Assembly (NCBI GenBank): GCA_900073065.1
Contig: FJOG01000006.1
Coordinates: 1,284,881 to 1,348,880, forward strand
From: Phialocephala subalpina
Lineage: Eukaryota; Ascomycota; Leotiomycetes; Helotiales; Mollisiaceae
Direction: 5' to 3'
DNA length: 64,000 nt
The notes beneath the pieces were generated by a model. It ran no database searches and was not told the DNA's origin. It worked only from the letters and a program-made list of their open reading frames with translations. Positions within the stretch are counted from its first letter, which is position 1, and every line of letters starts with the position of its first letter. Both the position numbers and the translations under genes were made by a program. Positions 38,108 to 49,221 of the stretch are shown one piece after another.

Positions 38108-39748
38108 ATGATGTTGACATTCACAATAGCTCGAGTTGGAAAGGTCCATGACTCCATCATACGTCGTGAATTACGAAGTTTTTCAACCGAGCGTCTTGCA
38201 CATCTCTCCTCAACGGCAGGGCGTTCGTATGCAAACATGAATGGGCACCTTCCATTTCATCAGATGAACCCGCGAGCATTGGCCAGGAGTTATCGTCTAC
38301 TGCCAGAATCGACACCCATGATCTCGACAATCATGGCTCAGACTTGGACATCCACCATAGATTCCATCCTCCGCCTCCCTGAAGACGCAGTCTGGAACCT
38401 TTCCCAGCGGGACCGGAACCAACACTTGGTCCGCGGACGCAAACCCGTCGGGGTACCCAGTAAAGATCGTTTATCCCGGCTCCCGGACTTATGCAAACGT
38501 CTCATCTTGGAATACCTCCCAGGTTCAGACGTTGCGTCACTACGTCTTGCGTCCCGAACCTGGACGACAATCGCAGTCGAAGGGCTGCTCAACATCGCAA
38601 GGGAAGATGGAACTATCGAACCAGGTGTCTACACACTTCGTCTAGCGTGGCCGAACAGGAAGGATGATGAACTTAAGGCGATTGCTAGCAGGCCTTGGAT
38701 GGCGAAGCATGTGAAGCATTTAAGGGTCTTCACTAGTGATGTCGATATCGAATGCCTTGAGAAATGGGTTCAAAAACATCCATTGCATGAGTCACTTCTT
38801 GTGTATCAAGAGATGCATGAAAATGCTGTCGTGCACCCGGGCTTGAAGAATTGTAACCTGCAAGACGTCTCCCCACACCTTGTCGACCTTGAGAAGGTGA
38901 GCATTAAGTCGATGGAATGGCCGTTCAAGGCTGCTACCAAGGAGATCCAGGCTTTGGAGGAGCAGTTTGTGCGCAAGTACTGGGACAGCTTTGTGATGGA
39001 CAACATCAGGCTTCGCAACAACTTTCAGGCACTTAACGTTGATATGTCTTCACACTTGGCCATCCTAGAAGCGGTCGCAAGCAACAAGAAACCCATGAAA
39101 TCTCTAGACATTGATCTGCTTGCTACGGATCTCTTCCTGCATGGCACAGTCATAGATCCGGCAGTAAGAACTCACCTGTTTGCCAAACTTGAGGATTTAA
39201 AATTGGGCCTCTCCGTGTGCACAATGGCAAGCTATTATGGCACTATTCTTGCCGGATTGAACGCGTTGCTGGGAGAAACGAAGCAACTGAAAAGACTTGA
39301 ATTGAAGTGGCATTCGCATAAAACAAGCCGTCCCTACCATCACGGACTTTACCAGGACAGGATGAAATCGTGGCAGATTTCTTTCCTCCAGCTCCACTGG
39401 GACAACATGGAGGAGCTTCGTCTCGACAATCTATTTGTCAAAGACCCCGAGGCAATCTCTGCTTTTGTATGCAGCCATAAGTCTATGCTGAAGAGGTTGT
39501 CGCTTCTGCGCTGCTTGCCGTGCGAGAGAGATCGCGATGATCTTACTGAAGAAGCGAAGGCACAAGCTGGACCGGTGAAGACCTTTCTCACCAAGTTGAG
39601 GGACGAGTTGAAGTTGGAGAGCTTCCAGGTATCCCTGAAATGCAGGGAAGATGACGATAGGACACTGAAGCGTGTTGAGTCGTTCGTTCTCCGTCAGAAA
39701 GATTGGCCCTCGGGTGAAGGTCATATTCGTTGTAGATGTCATTGGTGA
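38108..39748 (+). CDS. F-box protein
   Basis: Single exon from ATG 38108, 546 residues. The F-box lies at about 121-158 (RLSRLPDLCKRLILEYLPG, SDVASLRLASRTW), where it should bind Skp1 in an SCF ubiquitin ligase. The rest is a long alpha/beta region with scattered Leu-rich segments (KQLKRLELKWHS, MEELRLDNLFV, KSMLKRLSLLRCL), as in fungal F-box proteins that recognise substrates through irregular leucine-rich repeats. The substrate is unknown. Several in-frame ATGs precede the F-box (for example MNGHLPF at about residue 44), so the true start could be later; the extra N-terminus is basic and Ser-rich and could also be a targeting sequence. Confidence 0.85.
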   Translation: MMLTFTIARVGKVHDSIIRRELRSFSTERLAHLSSTAGRSYANMNGHLPFHQMNPRALARSYRLLPESTPMISTIMAQTWTSTIDSILRLPEDAVWNLSQRDRNQHLVRGRKPVGVPSKDRLSRLPDLCKRLILEYLPGSDVASLRLASRTWTTIAVEGLLNIAREDGTIEPGVYTLRLAWPNRKDDELKAIASRPWMAKHVKHLRVFTSDVDIECLEKWVQKHPLHESLLVYQEMHENAVVHPGLKNCNLQDVSPHLVDLEKVSIKSMEWPFKAATKEIQALEEQFVRKYWDSFVMDNIRLRNNFQALNVDMSSHLAILEAVASNKKPMKSLDIDLLATDLFLHGTVIDPAVRTHLFAKLEDLKLGLSVCTMASYYGTILAGLNALLGETKQLKRLELKWHSHKTSRPYHHGLYQDRMKSWQISFLQLHWDNMEELRLDNLFVKDPEAISAFVCSHKSMLKRLSLLRCLPCERDRDDLTEEAKAQAGPVKTFLTKLRDELKLESFQVSLKCREDDDRTLKRVESFVLRQKDWPSGEGHIRCRCHW

Positions 39749-40715
39749 GAGCTGGACTCTTGTGTATCTTGCAATCTGGAAGTCATCGCTCTCAATCTCC
39801 CAACCTCGCCTGGGCCTTCTCGGCCCACCTTCGTCGCTTTATGTGGTATTTCAGCCTTACTAAGCCTCCTCGATTGTCCTATCAATGCTAGGAGATTGAA
39901 AGCGCTGATGGACATTGTTGTAGATCGATGTAAGTCGTTGAATGTGTTCAACCTTATAGAAGATCGTTGGCGATGTTGCTGGGAAGAAGTTGAAGTGTGA
40001 TGGGCTTGTCGCAGGGTGCAGAGGAACATGGGCATTGATTTCGACTGACAAATGGTATTGTTAGGAAGTTGGAAAGGCGTCTTCGTTTCGCTAGGAGATT
40101 CGTAGCGCAACCTAGGTACATAGTTAGACGATTTGTGAGAAAATTTCGGAAGGGCAAGGGCCTTACTCCTACATCAAGAAAACGTTTCCCATATTGAACC
40201 CGAGATCCTGCATTCATGACAACGATGTATCGCAAAAGAGAAGGCGCAGGCTGCGCAGCCAATTTTGTGGTGAGGTCAGTTGAGGCGGTTCCTTCCCATC
40301 ATGTACTCGCTCGGCAGCCTCACTTGCCGCACCTTCCTCACCACTCACCTCGTGCCTTCCCAGAACAGCACACCTGCTCCCACTTCTTAAATTGCAATTC
40401 GATTCCCAGATTCCTTTCTCTCCTCAAACACTCACTACCCACAGCCGACGCTTCATTCCAACTCATCCGATTCCTAGTTTATGCATAAATCCAAAATTGC
40501 GAAACGTTCAGATAGGTCCAAGGTCCGAACCCTCCTGGTTACTCTCTGAACAAAGTACCGTGGTTCAGCTGGGCGGACGGCTCTGCTTGACTTTGGAGAA
40601 TAATGTGATGCTGCGTACTCAATATCTTTGTTTGAGGATGGGTATGTGTATGTGTTTCTTGCAATTAGCAGTTGCAAATACTCGACGCTTTGAGAGATGA
40701 TGAGCGAGAAGCAAG
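39749..40715. other. Intergenic, about 1 kb
   Basis: Between the F-box gene and the module-rich leader of rtc1. No supported gene. Confidence 0.4.
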
Positions 40716-41388
40716 GTCAGTTTGCCGAATATCTCGAGAGATTTGGCGAAGATGCTGATGTGAAAATAGAACCTAGCATCAAGTACGAATACAAAAAGAG
40801 AGAACGATAGCGGTAAGATAGAGACTGGGTATGCTGATGAATGCCGGTTCTCCAACGGTGAGAAGAGAGATGCACATCGCGACGCGTCATTCAAGCCTTT
40901 CCATACGGTAATCTCTGGATGCTGCCTCATCTATTGGATACAATAATGGATGTGAGTTACAACCTTGCCATGAGATGTGATGCATGGATGCTGATTGAAT
41001 GCAGGACCGAGAATGAGAGAAATTGACGAAAATGAATGTCGCGACGCGTCGTCTGACCTGCAGCTGGTCCATCACTATCCTGGCTTGTTACACAACATCC
41101 AAGGTGAGTTAAAATTCAGTCAAGAGAGGTTCAGGTGCTGATTGAAGGCAGATGCATCGAGAATGAGAGGAGTTGCAGTACGTCGTTGACCTTGATCTGG
41201 TCCGTAGAGCAATAGGTGGGTTCAATCCTACAAAACACAAAGGCAGGACGCTGAGTTGACAACAGAAGCTCCGACAAAGATGAGAAGAGAGGAGTACGAT
41301 CGCATTATGGACAAAGAAAGAATCAACAGGTAAGCGGCAGCATTCTGCAGTCATTGCATGATGAGCGCGGCGCTGATCTAGAAGACAG
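40716..41388 (+). repeat. Tandem intron/exon-like modules in the probable rtc1 leader
   Basis: Five GT...AG segments with intron signals follow one another: 40716-40769, 40952-41004, 41103-41150, 41216-41265 and 41330-41388. Most have GCTGAT or CGCTGA shortly before the acceptor, and a sixth GTAAGA...GCTGAT copy at 40813 lacks a clear acceptor. The short pieces between them are related to each other: each has a GAGAATGAGAG-like block, and two also have GCGACGCGTC and CTGGTCC. No ATG-initiated frame runs through them, and exon sizes of 98, 65 and 64 nt do not conserve a phase. They are therefore probably a spliced 5' leader of rtc1 or a separate non-coding RNA, built by duplication of an intron-exon unit. 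Confidence 0.55.
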
Positions 41389-41527
41389 TAGTCCAAGGCG
41401 GTGAAGGCGGCAGCATTCGGCTGGCGTTCACTATCGGGGAAGCTTGCTTCACTTCGGAAGACTTCAACCACGACTTCGCGTCAACATCCACGATGCCTCC
41501 TTGAAAAGCCGAAATGCATCTTGAAAG

Positions 41528-44500
41528 ATGAACAAGAAGCCGAGATTCTTGACAAAAGTGCTCGGAGGAGGTCCTCCACAAAGTGCAGCGACAAACGAGA
41601 GCTTCGACACTGGCAACCTCGAATCACCACAGCTCCGACCCAGCGCATCGCAGAACACGATATACTCGGCCGGCGCGCCTATCGCATGCCTCGATCGATC
41701 TGCGAGCGGTCAGCGGGCTGTCATTGCCGGTGGGAAGGTCTTCAAGATATTGAGGATTGATGGATCAACTATCACCGAAGAAATCGACCTCCGAGCAGCC
41801 ATCAGCTCGTATGCAACAAACCACGATCCTTCCGCAGCAACAACAGACCAGCTCAGCATAAGAGCAGTCAAATGGTCGCATAGCTCGTTGGATAGCACAA
41901 TCGTTACTGCGAGTGGCAATGGCAGAATCACAATCTATGATCTTAATCGTGGAGGTGAGGGGTTCGAGGTTGCGCGCATACAGGACCATGTCCGGCAAGT
42001 CCATAAATTGGACATAAGCCCTCACAAAGACAATTGGCTACTCTCTGCAAGTCAAGATGGTACTGTGAGGTTCTTCGATATCAGGACACCACAGCCGGAC
42101 CGCAATGGATCGACATTTGGAGCACGGCGCACTTTCAAATGCAATGCAGACGCTGTTCGGGATGTCAAGTGGTCGCCCTCTGATGGAGTTGAGTTCGCAT
42201 GCTGTACGGATGCAGGTGTGGTACAGAAATGGGATCTGCGAAAGCCCACTGCGCCAGTCCTAAAGATTACCGCCCACCCTAGCTCATGTCGGTCGATATC
42301 NNNNNNNNNNNNNNNNNNNNNNNNNNNNNNNNNNNNNNNNNNNNNNNNNNNNNNNNNNNNNNNNNNNNNNNNNNNNNNNNNNNNNNNNNNNNNNNNNNNN
42401 NNNNNNNNNNNNNNNNNNNNNNNNNNNNNNNNNNNNNNNNNNNNNNNNNNNNNNNNNNNNNNNNNNNNNNNNNNNNNNNNNNNNNNNNNNNNNNNNNNNN
42501 NNNNNNNNNNNNNNNNNNNNNNNNNNNNNNNNNNNNNNNNNNNNNNNNNNNNNNNNNNNNNNNNNNNNNNNNNNNNNNNNNNNNNNNNNNNNNNNNNNNN
42601 NNNNNNNNNNNNNNNNNNNNNNNNNNNNNNNNNNNNNNNNNNNNNNNNNNNNNNNNNNNNNNNNNNNNNNNNNNNNNNNNNNNNNNNNNNNNNNNNNNNN
42701 NNNNNNNNNNNNNNNNNNNNNNNNNNNNNNNNNNNNNNNNNNNNNNNNNNNNNNNNNNNNNNNNNNNNNNNNNNNNNNNNNNNNNNNNNNNNNNNNNNNN
42801 NNNNNNNNNNNNNNNNNNNNNNNNNNNNNNNNNNNNNNNNNNNNNNNNNNNNNNNNNNNNNNNNNNNNNNNNNNNNNNNNNNNNNNNNNNNNNNNNNNNN
42901 NNNNNNNNNNNNNNNNNNNNNNNNNCCTTGCCAGGTCTGCAATGCCCTTTAAAGAGATCGAGCAGTGGGACAGCGCGCCAACAGGCATGCTCTGGAACTC
43001 TCGGGATCTGCTTTGGAGTGTTGACAAGGAGGGGCATTTCACTCAAACTGATGTTGCATTTGTGCCCAAATTGATCGATCGTCGAAGCCTTTCGACTTTT
43101 GCCTTCTCACCTAATGGAGATGTTCTCATGCTGCTGGAAGAACGCCAGGCACCTCGGCGATCTCGTCCATTCATTACCTCTCCTGAGCCATCTCCTAGCT
43201 TTCCGCACAACGGTAGTGGACCGCTGTTAAGTGTCAGCCGCAGCGACTCCGATGAGGATGTGGTTGGCAGTTTCTTGGGTCCAAGACAAGGCAAAGGTCA
43301 TCGAAGACGCCACAGTGGACGCACTTCACAATCACTCAGCACGACTCCACCCAGTGCAACTGGCATCGCAGATAACAAAGTCATGTCGCTAGATGATGCG
43401 GTTAAAGTTACTGGTACCTACAAACCTCAACAAGTCATGGCCATTGGACATGCTCCATCAACGGCTACACGAGTTATGTATCACTATTTCAGCAATCGCT
43501 ACTTGCTTCCAATGTCCAAGCCTTTGGGCTCTGAAGATGGTACAATAGACGTGCGGGTGTCAACCGTCACGGAGCATTACGCAAAGACCGCTGAAGGTGT
43601 GGGGTATTTCCGCTTAGCTCAGACCTGGAGGCTTCTCGGCTATACCATGCAACTTCTCCTTACCAGACGAGCCGAGTATCATAGACAGAGTCGTTTGACC
43701 GTGCCAGAACCCTCTAAGGCACCTTCACGCGATGAACAAGAGAAAGAAACAATCCCACAATCGACACCGCATAGTGAGGTTGACGAAGAGACTCCCCGAA
43801 AGCTGCACCATGGACATACCCGACTAGACAGTCCTCTTCATCGTGGTACTATGTCCTTAATTGTGGAGGATATCGAGAGCACATCAAATGTTGCCACTCC
43901 GATAGTTCGCCCAGTTCGAGATCATATAGCACACGAGACACGAGACGCAATGCATACACCTATGAATGCCGTTGAAGATGATCTGACGCTACCCGAAGCG
44001 GCTCATCCGAAGACACCAAGTCCGATTCCAGTTCCTGGAGCGAAGCAATCGCCTAACCAGCCCTCATCAAGTGTCGAAGGTTATGACTTTTATGGCATGG
44101 AGTCATTCTCGCCGGCAATGGACTTTGTTGCACCTAAGAGAAAACAGCCTTTGCGATTGGATTATCACGAGAACGGTAGCCACCCTCCAAGAATTCAACC
44201 TCAGCGTCACGATTCTGGGGAGAGCTTTCAGATGTTTTCGACATCCGGAGATTCTCAACGAGGACGATTCATGAGCTCAGATGGAAGCGACAGCCACAGC
44301 TTGGGAAGAGACCATTCTCGTGCGCTTAGAGACAGAGTCAGCGAATGGGAGAACAGCCAGTCACCAGACATGAGACATCGCCCAAGTATTGATTCCGATG
44401 CTCCTACGCAATCTGACAGTTCTATGGGAGGCCACACACCGGACTCCAACGACATAGGGCGAGCTGTAAGGAATGGGTTACCCTATAACCCATCTTCACC

Positions 44501-45554
44501 TCCTGTATTCCGCATTCAAGAAGCCTCTGCGCCATCACAAAACGAAGCCCGGGGTATCAGATCTCCACCCATAACTGGTACGGTTAGTCCTAGGTCATTC
44601 GACAAGGTCTCGGAAGTGCATTCTCAGGACCCAAATATCATTACCTCTGACTTCTATCCATGGGCCACGGATCCACCTTTCTTGATCTCTCCAATTGACC
44701 CGACAGTACTCGTCCAGCGCACGATCGACTTTGAGGTCCAAACTTCTGCTTTGCATGCATCAATCATTATACTCCTTCTCCGGTCCTTGCTCGCGCCAGA
44801 TGCAATTGATGACCTCCAAGCTAGCGCCATATTGGGACAATACCATCATCGCCTAACCACGATGAAGCTTTTCACGGAGGCCGCCATGCTGCGTAATATC
44901 TGCGTGCCAGACTATCCCAACGTCTTTGCAAACGCGCAAGAAGATGTGAAGATTGGGTTCTTCTGCACAGATTGCCACAAACCGATTGAGAATGATCCTC
45001 TGATTCCAGGATCCGAGTGGCGTTGTACTCGCTGTCGAGAGAGCATTGCTCCTTGCGCTGTATGCCTGAGTCGAGATCTTGATACCTCTATTCCGTACCC
45101 AGACCCCGATTCTCAGGACTCTGAGGCCAATGAATTGTCGATCTGGTGGCTCTGCCCAGGTTGCGGTCACGGTGGTCATACATCATGCATGACAGCCTGG
45201 CATTCTGGTGCAGAGTTCTTCGAAGGCGAAACTCTCTCCGGGGGCTGCTGTCCGCTGGAGGGTTGTTTACATCCTTGTCTTCCCGGACAATGGAGGGAGA
45301 CTAGAGTTGAGGAGAAGAGGGTCAAGAGGGAGCGGGAGATGGATGCTCTTGTCAAAGAGGGACAGAGATTAGGCATCAAGACGGGAAGGAGCGTGAGGAG
45401 AGATCAGAAGGAGGTGGGGCAGAGTAGAGCCGTTGAGGGTGTGAGGGTTGCGCTGGGAATTAGTGGGCTGAGCGGAAGTGCTTCTGCATCAGGCCCTGGG
45501 AGTGTGGAGAGGAAGAGGAGCGTTAAGCTTATTGCGCCTGGGGAGGAGAACTAG
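41528..45554 (+). CDS. rtc1: Rtc1/WDR24, WD40 subunit of the SEA (GATOR2) complex, with assembly gap
   Basis: Begins at ATG 41528 (MNKKPRFLTKVLGGG). WD40 repeats follow: IRAVKWSHSSLDSTIVTASGNG, HVRQVHKLDISPHKDNWLLSASQDG, VRDVKWSPSDGVEFACCTDAGVVQKWDLR. After the gap come the last WD40 blades (GMLWNSRDLLWSVDKEGHFT), a long Ser/Pro-rich disordered part, a helical domain (LLLRSLLAPDAIDDLQASAI), and a C-terminal zinc-binding RING-like region with FFCTDCHKPI, WRCTRCRESIAPCAVCLS, WWLCPGCGHGGHTSCM and GGCCPLEGC. It is a vacuole-associated complex subunit that regulates TORC1 in response to amino acids. The coding frame differs on the two sides of the 625-N gap, so the gap size is not exact or an intron lies in it. 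The model should be treated as two parts of one gene. Confidence 0.9.
42301..42925. other. Assembly gap, 625 N
   Basis: A run of N inside the WD40 region of rtc1. The missing sequence should encode two or three WD40 blades. Any frame continuing across the Ns is meaningless. Confidence 0.99.
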
Positions 45555-46300
45555 CCTTGAGTATGATTCGAGAAGCGTATATATGTGTCTAATTAGGCAG
45601 GAGGACAAGAGCGATGCTGTTTGCAAGGCGTTGGTAAGTTCTTTTGATGATGATACCCGTGGTGGTCGTCTCTTTCTTCATTTGGTGGCATAGCGCGGCG
45701 TTGGAATCATCTCTTGCATTTGCAAATAGCTGTAGGATAGAAGCTCAATATATGGTTAATGACGAACGCAGCGGACCTTGCATGAACAGCGGACGATACA
45801 CGGCAAATAACATCTCAAATACCGTAACACTTGCTATTCGACGAATGAACCGCCGCACCTTGACAGCAAGATTCTATTGCTGCAGTCCAAAATCTAGAAA
45901 TATACTCCTCTTATTGAGCAGCGAGCACACCAAGTGCTTAGGATGCTGGATTTGGTGAACAGCCTCGTGCTAGTATGAAAAGAGACTATGGAAGAGGAAC
46001 CTGGCGAGTCGTTCGACACAGGTTGAACTGCATTGTCTTTAGGATGTGGATGGGATGAAGAAGAAGGAATGTCGAGGGCGAGATTTTATCCTGCCGCGAT
46101 GAAGTGGAGTGAGTACGCTAGGCAAGAAAGGGAATCTGAGAATATTGTTCAAGCTTGGTCTCATTTACTGAATCAAGACTTTGATCTCTCGGAATGAGCT
46201 CAAGTTGGAGTGAAGTGTGGGAAGAGGAGACCAACTCCTATATCATTGGAACAACGAATGACCATTCAGCTTGCAGTTATCATTCATATCATGTCCTCGC
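45555..46300. other. Intergenic between convergent rtc1 and nej1
   Basis: Shared 3' region of two convergent genes. No gene seen. Confidence 0.4.
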
Positions 46301-46301
46301 G

Positions 46302-46326
46302 ATATACATATACATATACATATATG
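46302..46326. repeat. Short ATACAT microsatellite
   Basis: About four copies of a TACATA hexamer, ending 17 bp past the nej1 stop codon, so in its 3' untranslated region. Confidence 0.8.
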
Positions 46327-46342
46327 CAACAAAATCCCCCTC

Positions 46343-48244
46343 TCAAAATTTCCTCTTCTTCTTCACAGGAGCCTTGCTGGCTTTCGCCGCTAGCTCACGA
46401 GCCAACTGTTCACGCTTTTTAGTCGCTCTTTCCTCAGACGTCTCTCTTGGTGGTGGTGTATTCTCTTTCTCTGGCGCTCGTCCTCTATGCATGCTATCAT
46501 CATCCGCAGTCTGCGAAGAGCTCTCTTGCTTCGCTGCTGAGGATTTTAATGGCGAGGATTTGTTGCCGCCGATTTGACCGAGTTTCCTCTTCACGCCGGC
46601 TTTTGGAGCTGGTGATGTTGTGGCGCGTTCTTCGGGAGCGGGCGTTGATTCCGCGGCTTTTTTCTTGCCTCCTATTGTGCCTAATTTTTTCTTGGGTTTT
46701 GTTGATGCTGCTGGAGGCGTCGCGGCTTTTGGAGGCGATGTAGGTTCGGCTTCAGGAACCACTTCTGGTTCTTCGTCTGTTTCTTCGTCTGCTGCTTCGT
46801 CTGCTGGCGGTGGTGGAGGAGATTCTTTCTTGCCTCCTATCTTGCCTCCTATCTTGCCTCGCTTGCCGACTTTCTTTACTGGTCTAGAGGCAGGCTCAGG
46901 TGTTGGTGAACGTGCTTTAGGTGCAGGCTTTGGAAGAGTGGACTCGGATTCGGACTCTGTTTCTAAGGCCTCGTCGCCGGGTGCTGAGGCTTTTGGTGGA
47001 GACATCTTTGTGGGTTTCGATTGGGGGATCGGCTCGTCGTTGTCTTCGTCGTCTGTGGTTGCGTCGGCATCTTGGACGGGTAGAAGAGATGGTTTGGGTG
47101 CTGCTTTGTTACCACCACCTATTTTGCCCAATATTTTCTTCGCTGGTTTTGGTGATGGCGCTTTAGGAGGTGGAGAGGGTGACTTAGGGAAGCTGTCGGG
47201 GATCTTGGAACGTTGTGAGGGTCCATCGAGGTCGTCGTCCTCGTCGTCGGTAGTGTCGTCAAGTGCTGCTTTGGGTGGCAATGCTCTCTTAGCGGCAGAG
47301 CTTCGAGGAGGGGTCGCTTGAACTTGGAAATCGTCATCGTCGTCGCTTGACTCCTGCTTCTTCAGCGCTGGTTTTGGCTTTGGCTTTGGGGGTGGGGGCG
47401 TCTTCTTGCTGCCTTTCGACGGAGGCTTTGTTGAGATCTTGCCGGTGTTCAGATTCACGGTTATGCCCTTGATGTTTTCCCACCACGGATCAGTATCCTC
47501 CTCTGAGGACGGCTCTCCTGGTTGGAGGGGCAGATCATCTGCTTTCCTGAAAACTTCTTCAATCAACTGTTTTGTGTCTTGTAACTCGTTATGACCCAAC
47601 CCCTTCCTCCAGTCCCCCACGTCGAAAGGGGCCAGACCTTTCACCCTCTCTGCCGCCTTCTTCCTATCTACCTTCCGTCCTACCTTCGTCCCCACCTGAG
47701 GGAACACCTGACCTAATTCCGTCCCTTGGCTCTCTAATTTATCCAACAGCTTTTGCATAACGTGGTCTTTCTCCTTGAGCATCTCGCCCAAACTGGCTAC
47801 CTCCTGCATCCGCTCATGTTGTGCCCTCAACAACGGTGTGATCAACTGACTCGTCAACTGGGTCTGCGGTGCAGCAGAAAGCCGGACCGGCCACTCGAGT
47901 TGTGCAAGACCGCCCGGCAAGTCAACAGTAACGTTGAGAACAAGACAGGGCCGGTCCGCATCGGGTTGTATGGTAAGAGCTAATGTTGTGCCCTTCCCAC
48001 CGTTCAGCCCCAGCTTGAGCTTCTCGCAGAATATCTGAAACTGATCTTTGTCACTAGGGTCGATGGTCGTAGTCTCCTCGCGACTGCGGCGTATGATATC
48101 ATCGTGATTGAGTGTTTCGCTCCATATGCTCGTTAGGTCGGAAAGGTGTATCGTGAAACCGTCGGTCGCCAGGTCCGCTGAAATTAGTAGGGGCGGCAGA
48201 TGCGCGCTCGCAGACGTAGATAGACGCAGTGGTCTCCAAGCCAT
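46343..48244 (-). CDS. nej1: XLF/Nej1-type non-homologous end-joining factor
   Basis: Single exon, 633 residues from ATG 48244 (MAWRPLRLSTS). The N-terminal ~130 residues have the XLF head pattern (PPLLISADLATDGFTIHLSDL, CLVLNVTVDLPGGLAQLEWPV). A coiled-coil stalk follows (LLRAQHERMQEVASLGEMLKE, VMQKLLDKLE). The family bridges DNA ends with Ku and ligase IV in the nucleus. Beyond residue ~230 comes a very long disordered tail, rich in Pro, Lys, Ser and acidic TTDDED patches. It contains a repeated motif of the form K-x-L-G-x-I-G-G-x-K (see findings). The last residues, APVKKKRKF, contain the basic KKRK motif reported to matter in yeast Nej1. The frame is open further upstream, but homologues start near MxWRPL. 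The tail makes the protein about twice the usual XLF size, as is common in moulds. Confidence 0.9.
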   Translation of the reverse strand: MAWRPLRLSTSASAHLPPLLISADLATDGFTIHLSDLTSIWSETLNHDDIIRRSREETTTIDPSDKDQFQIFCEKLKLGLNGGKGTTLALTIQPDADRPCLVLNVTVDLPGGLAQLEWPVRLSAAPQTQLTSQLITPLLRAQHERMQEVASLGEMLKEKDHVMQKLLDKLESQGTELGQVFPQVGTKVGRKVDRKKAAERVKGLAPFDVGDWRKGLGHNELQDTKQLIEEVFRKADDLPLQPGEPSSEEDTDPWWENIKGITVNLNTGKISTKPPSKGSKKTPPPPKPKPKPALKKQESSDDDDDFQVQATPPRSSAAKRALPPKAALDDTTDDEDDDLDGPSQRSKIPDSFPKSPSPPPKAPSPKPAKKILGKIGGGNKAAPKPSLLPVQDADATTDDEDNDEPIPQSKPTKMSPPKASAPGDEALETESESESTLPKPAPKARSPTPEPASRPVKKVGKRGKIGGKIGGKKESPPPPPADEAADEETDEEPEVVPEAEPTSPPKAATPPAASTKPKKKLGTIGGKKKAAESTPAPEERATTSPAPKAGVKRKLGQIGGNKSSPLKSSAAKQESSSQTADDDSMHRGRAPEKENTPPPRETSEERATKKREQLARELAAKASKAPVKKKRKF

Positions 48245-49221
48245 CGCGGTATTAGGTTCAGTAATCTCGAACAAGATGTTGTGGTGTCCGGATTAAGGTA
48301 TTGACCGCGTCGCCTCGCGAGGCTGTGGAACGATGGAGTGGAATTTCGAAGGGCTGTTGAGCAGAAACGGTCGACGAGGCGGATGGCGGCATTTATGATA
48401 CATCAAGAATTTCCATGCATGCTTGCCCCGAGGTAGCGCAGATTATGCTAGTACGCGTCGTCAAACCATAACGTTGGTGAATGTTATTGTCCGACAACAG
48501 GCTGCAGCATCGTCGATGTTAGCCTCGTAGGGCTTAGCGCGTTATCACGTGCCATGGATAGTCTGGTTTGCCTTCAGTAAATAGATATTTATGGTAGCTA
48601 GCTATAGGCTGAGCGTTGCCCTATGGGCATCGAATGTTAGAGATTTGTTTTCCAGGGAGTTTTCACGGCGTGTTCCTCTAACACAAAGAGGAGCGAGGTG
48701 TCGCTTAGCTCAGGGGCCGGCACTAGTGTCGGATTTCGCCAGAGATCTCCCTCCATTGCAGAAATTTGAGGCTAAACTTCACCCATCAACTGCAAGCGTT
48801 ACCTTTGGGATACATTGGATTTCATCATGGGATGATCTCTCCCAAATATGGAAGGATGCCAATTTCTCTAAGAGCTTGATCGCTCGGTCCCTTGCCTAGT
48901 CCTCAGCAGGATTTCCAAACTCTCCACCTCTCACACAGGGATACACAAACCTCGGCAGTCCCAAAGTATTATCTGGATTCGCTTCTCTTCGGTTTGTCGA
49001 GATTGACGGTGTCAACGTGTCGCTTTTCAGCCTCTTCTCAAGAAGAACAGATGAAGTGAAGCAAATTGAGATTCGAGAGTAACAGAATGGCATCTCGGCC
49101 AACGGCTTCATATGAATTCAAACATTTCACGCTTACAGCTAGGTATGAGTTAACAACATGAACGCTTTGAGCTACTGCATAGAAGCAAACGTTATAAAAA
49201 TATACATCAATAGAATGAAGG
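48245..49221. other. Intergenic, about 1 kb
   Basis: Promoter of nej1 and 3' side of the 2EXR gene. A 102-codon plus-strand frame (48591-48899) starts with ATG but has no recognisable features. CACGTG lies near 48546. Confidence 0.4.

Noticed and set aside
46620..47321. 233-codon plus-strand frame opposite nej1
   Set aside because: Antisense shadow created by the Pro/Lys/Ser-rich codons of the nej1 tail.
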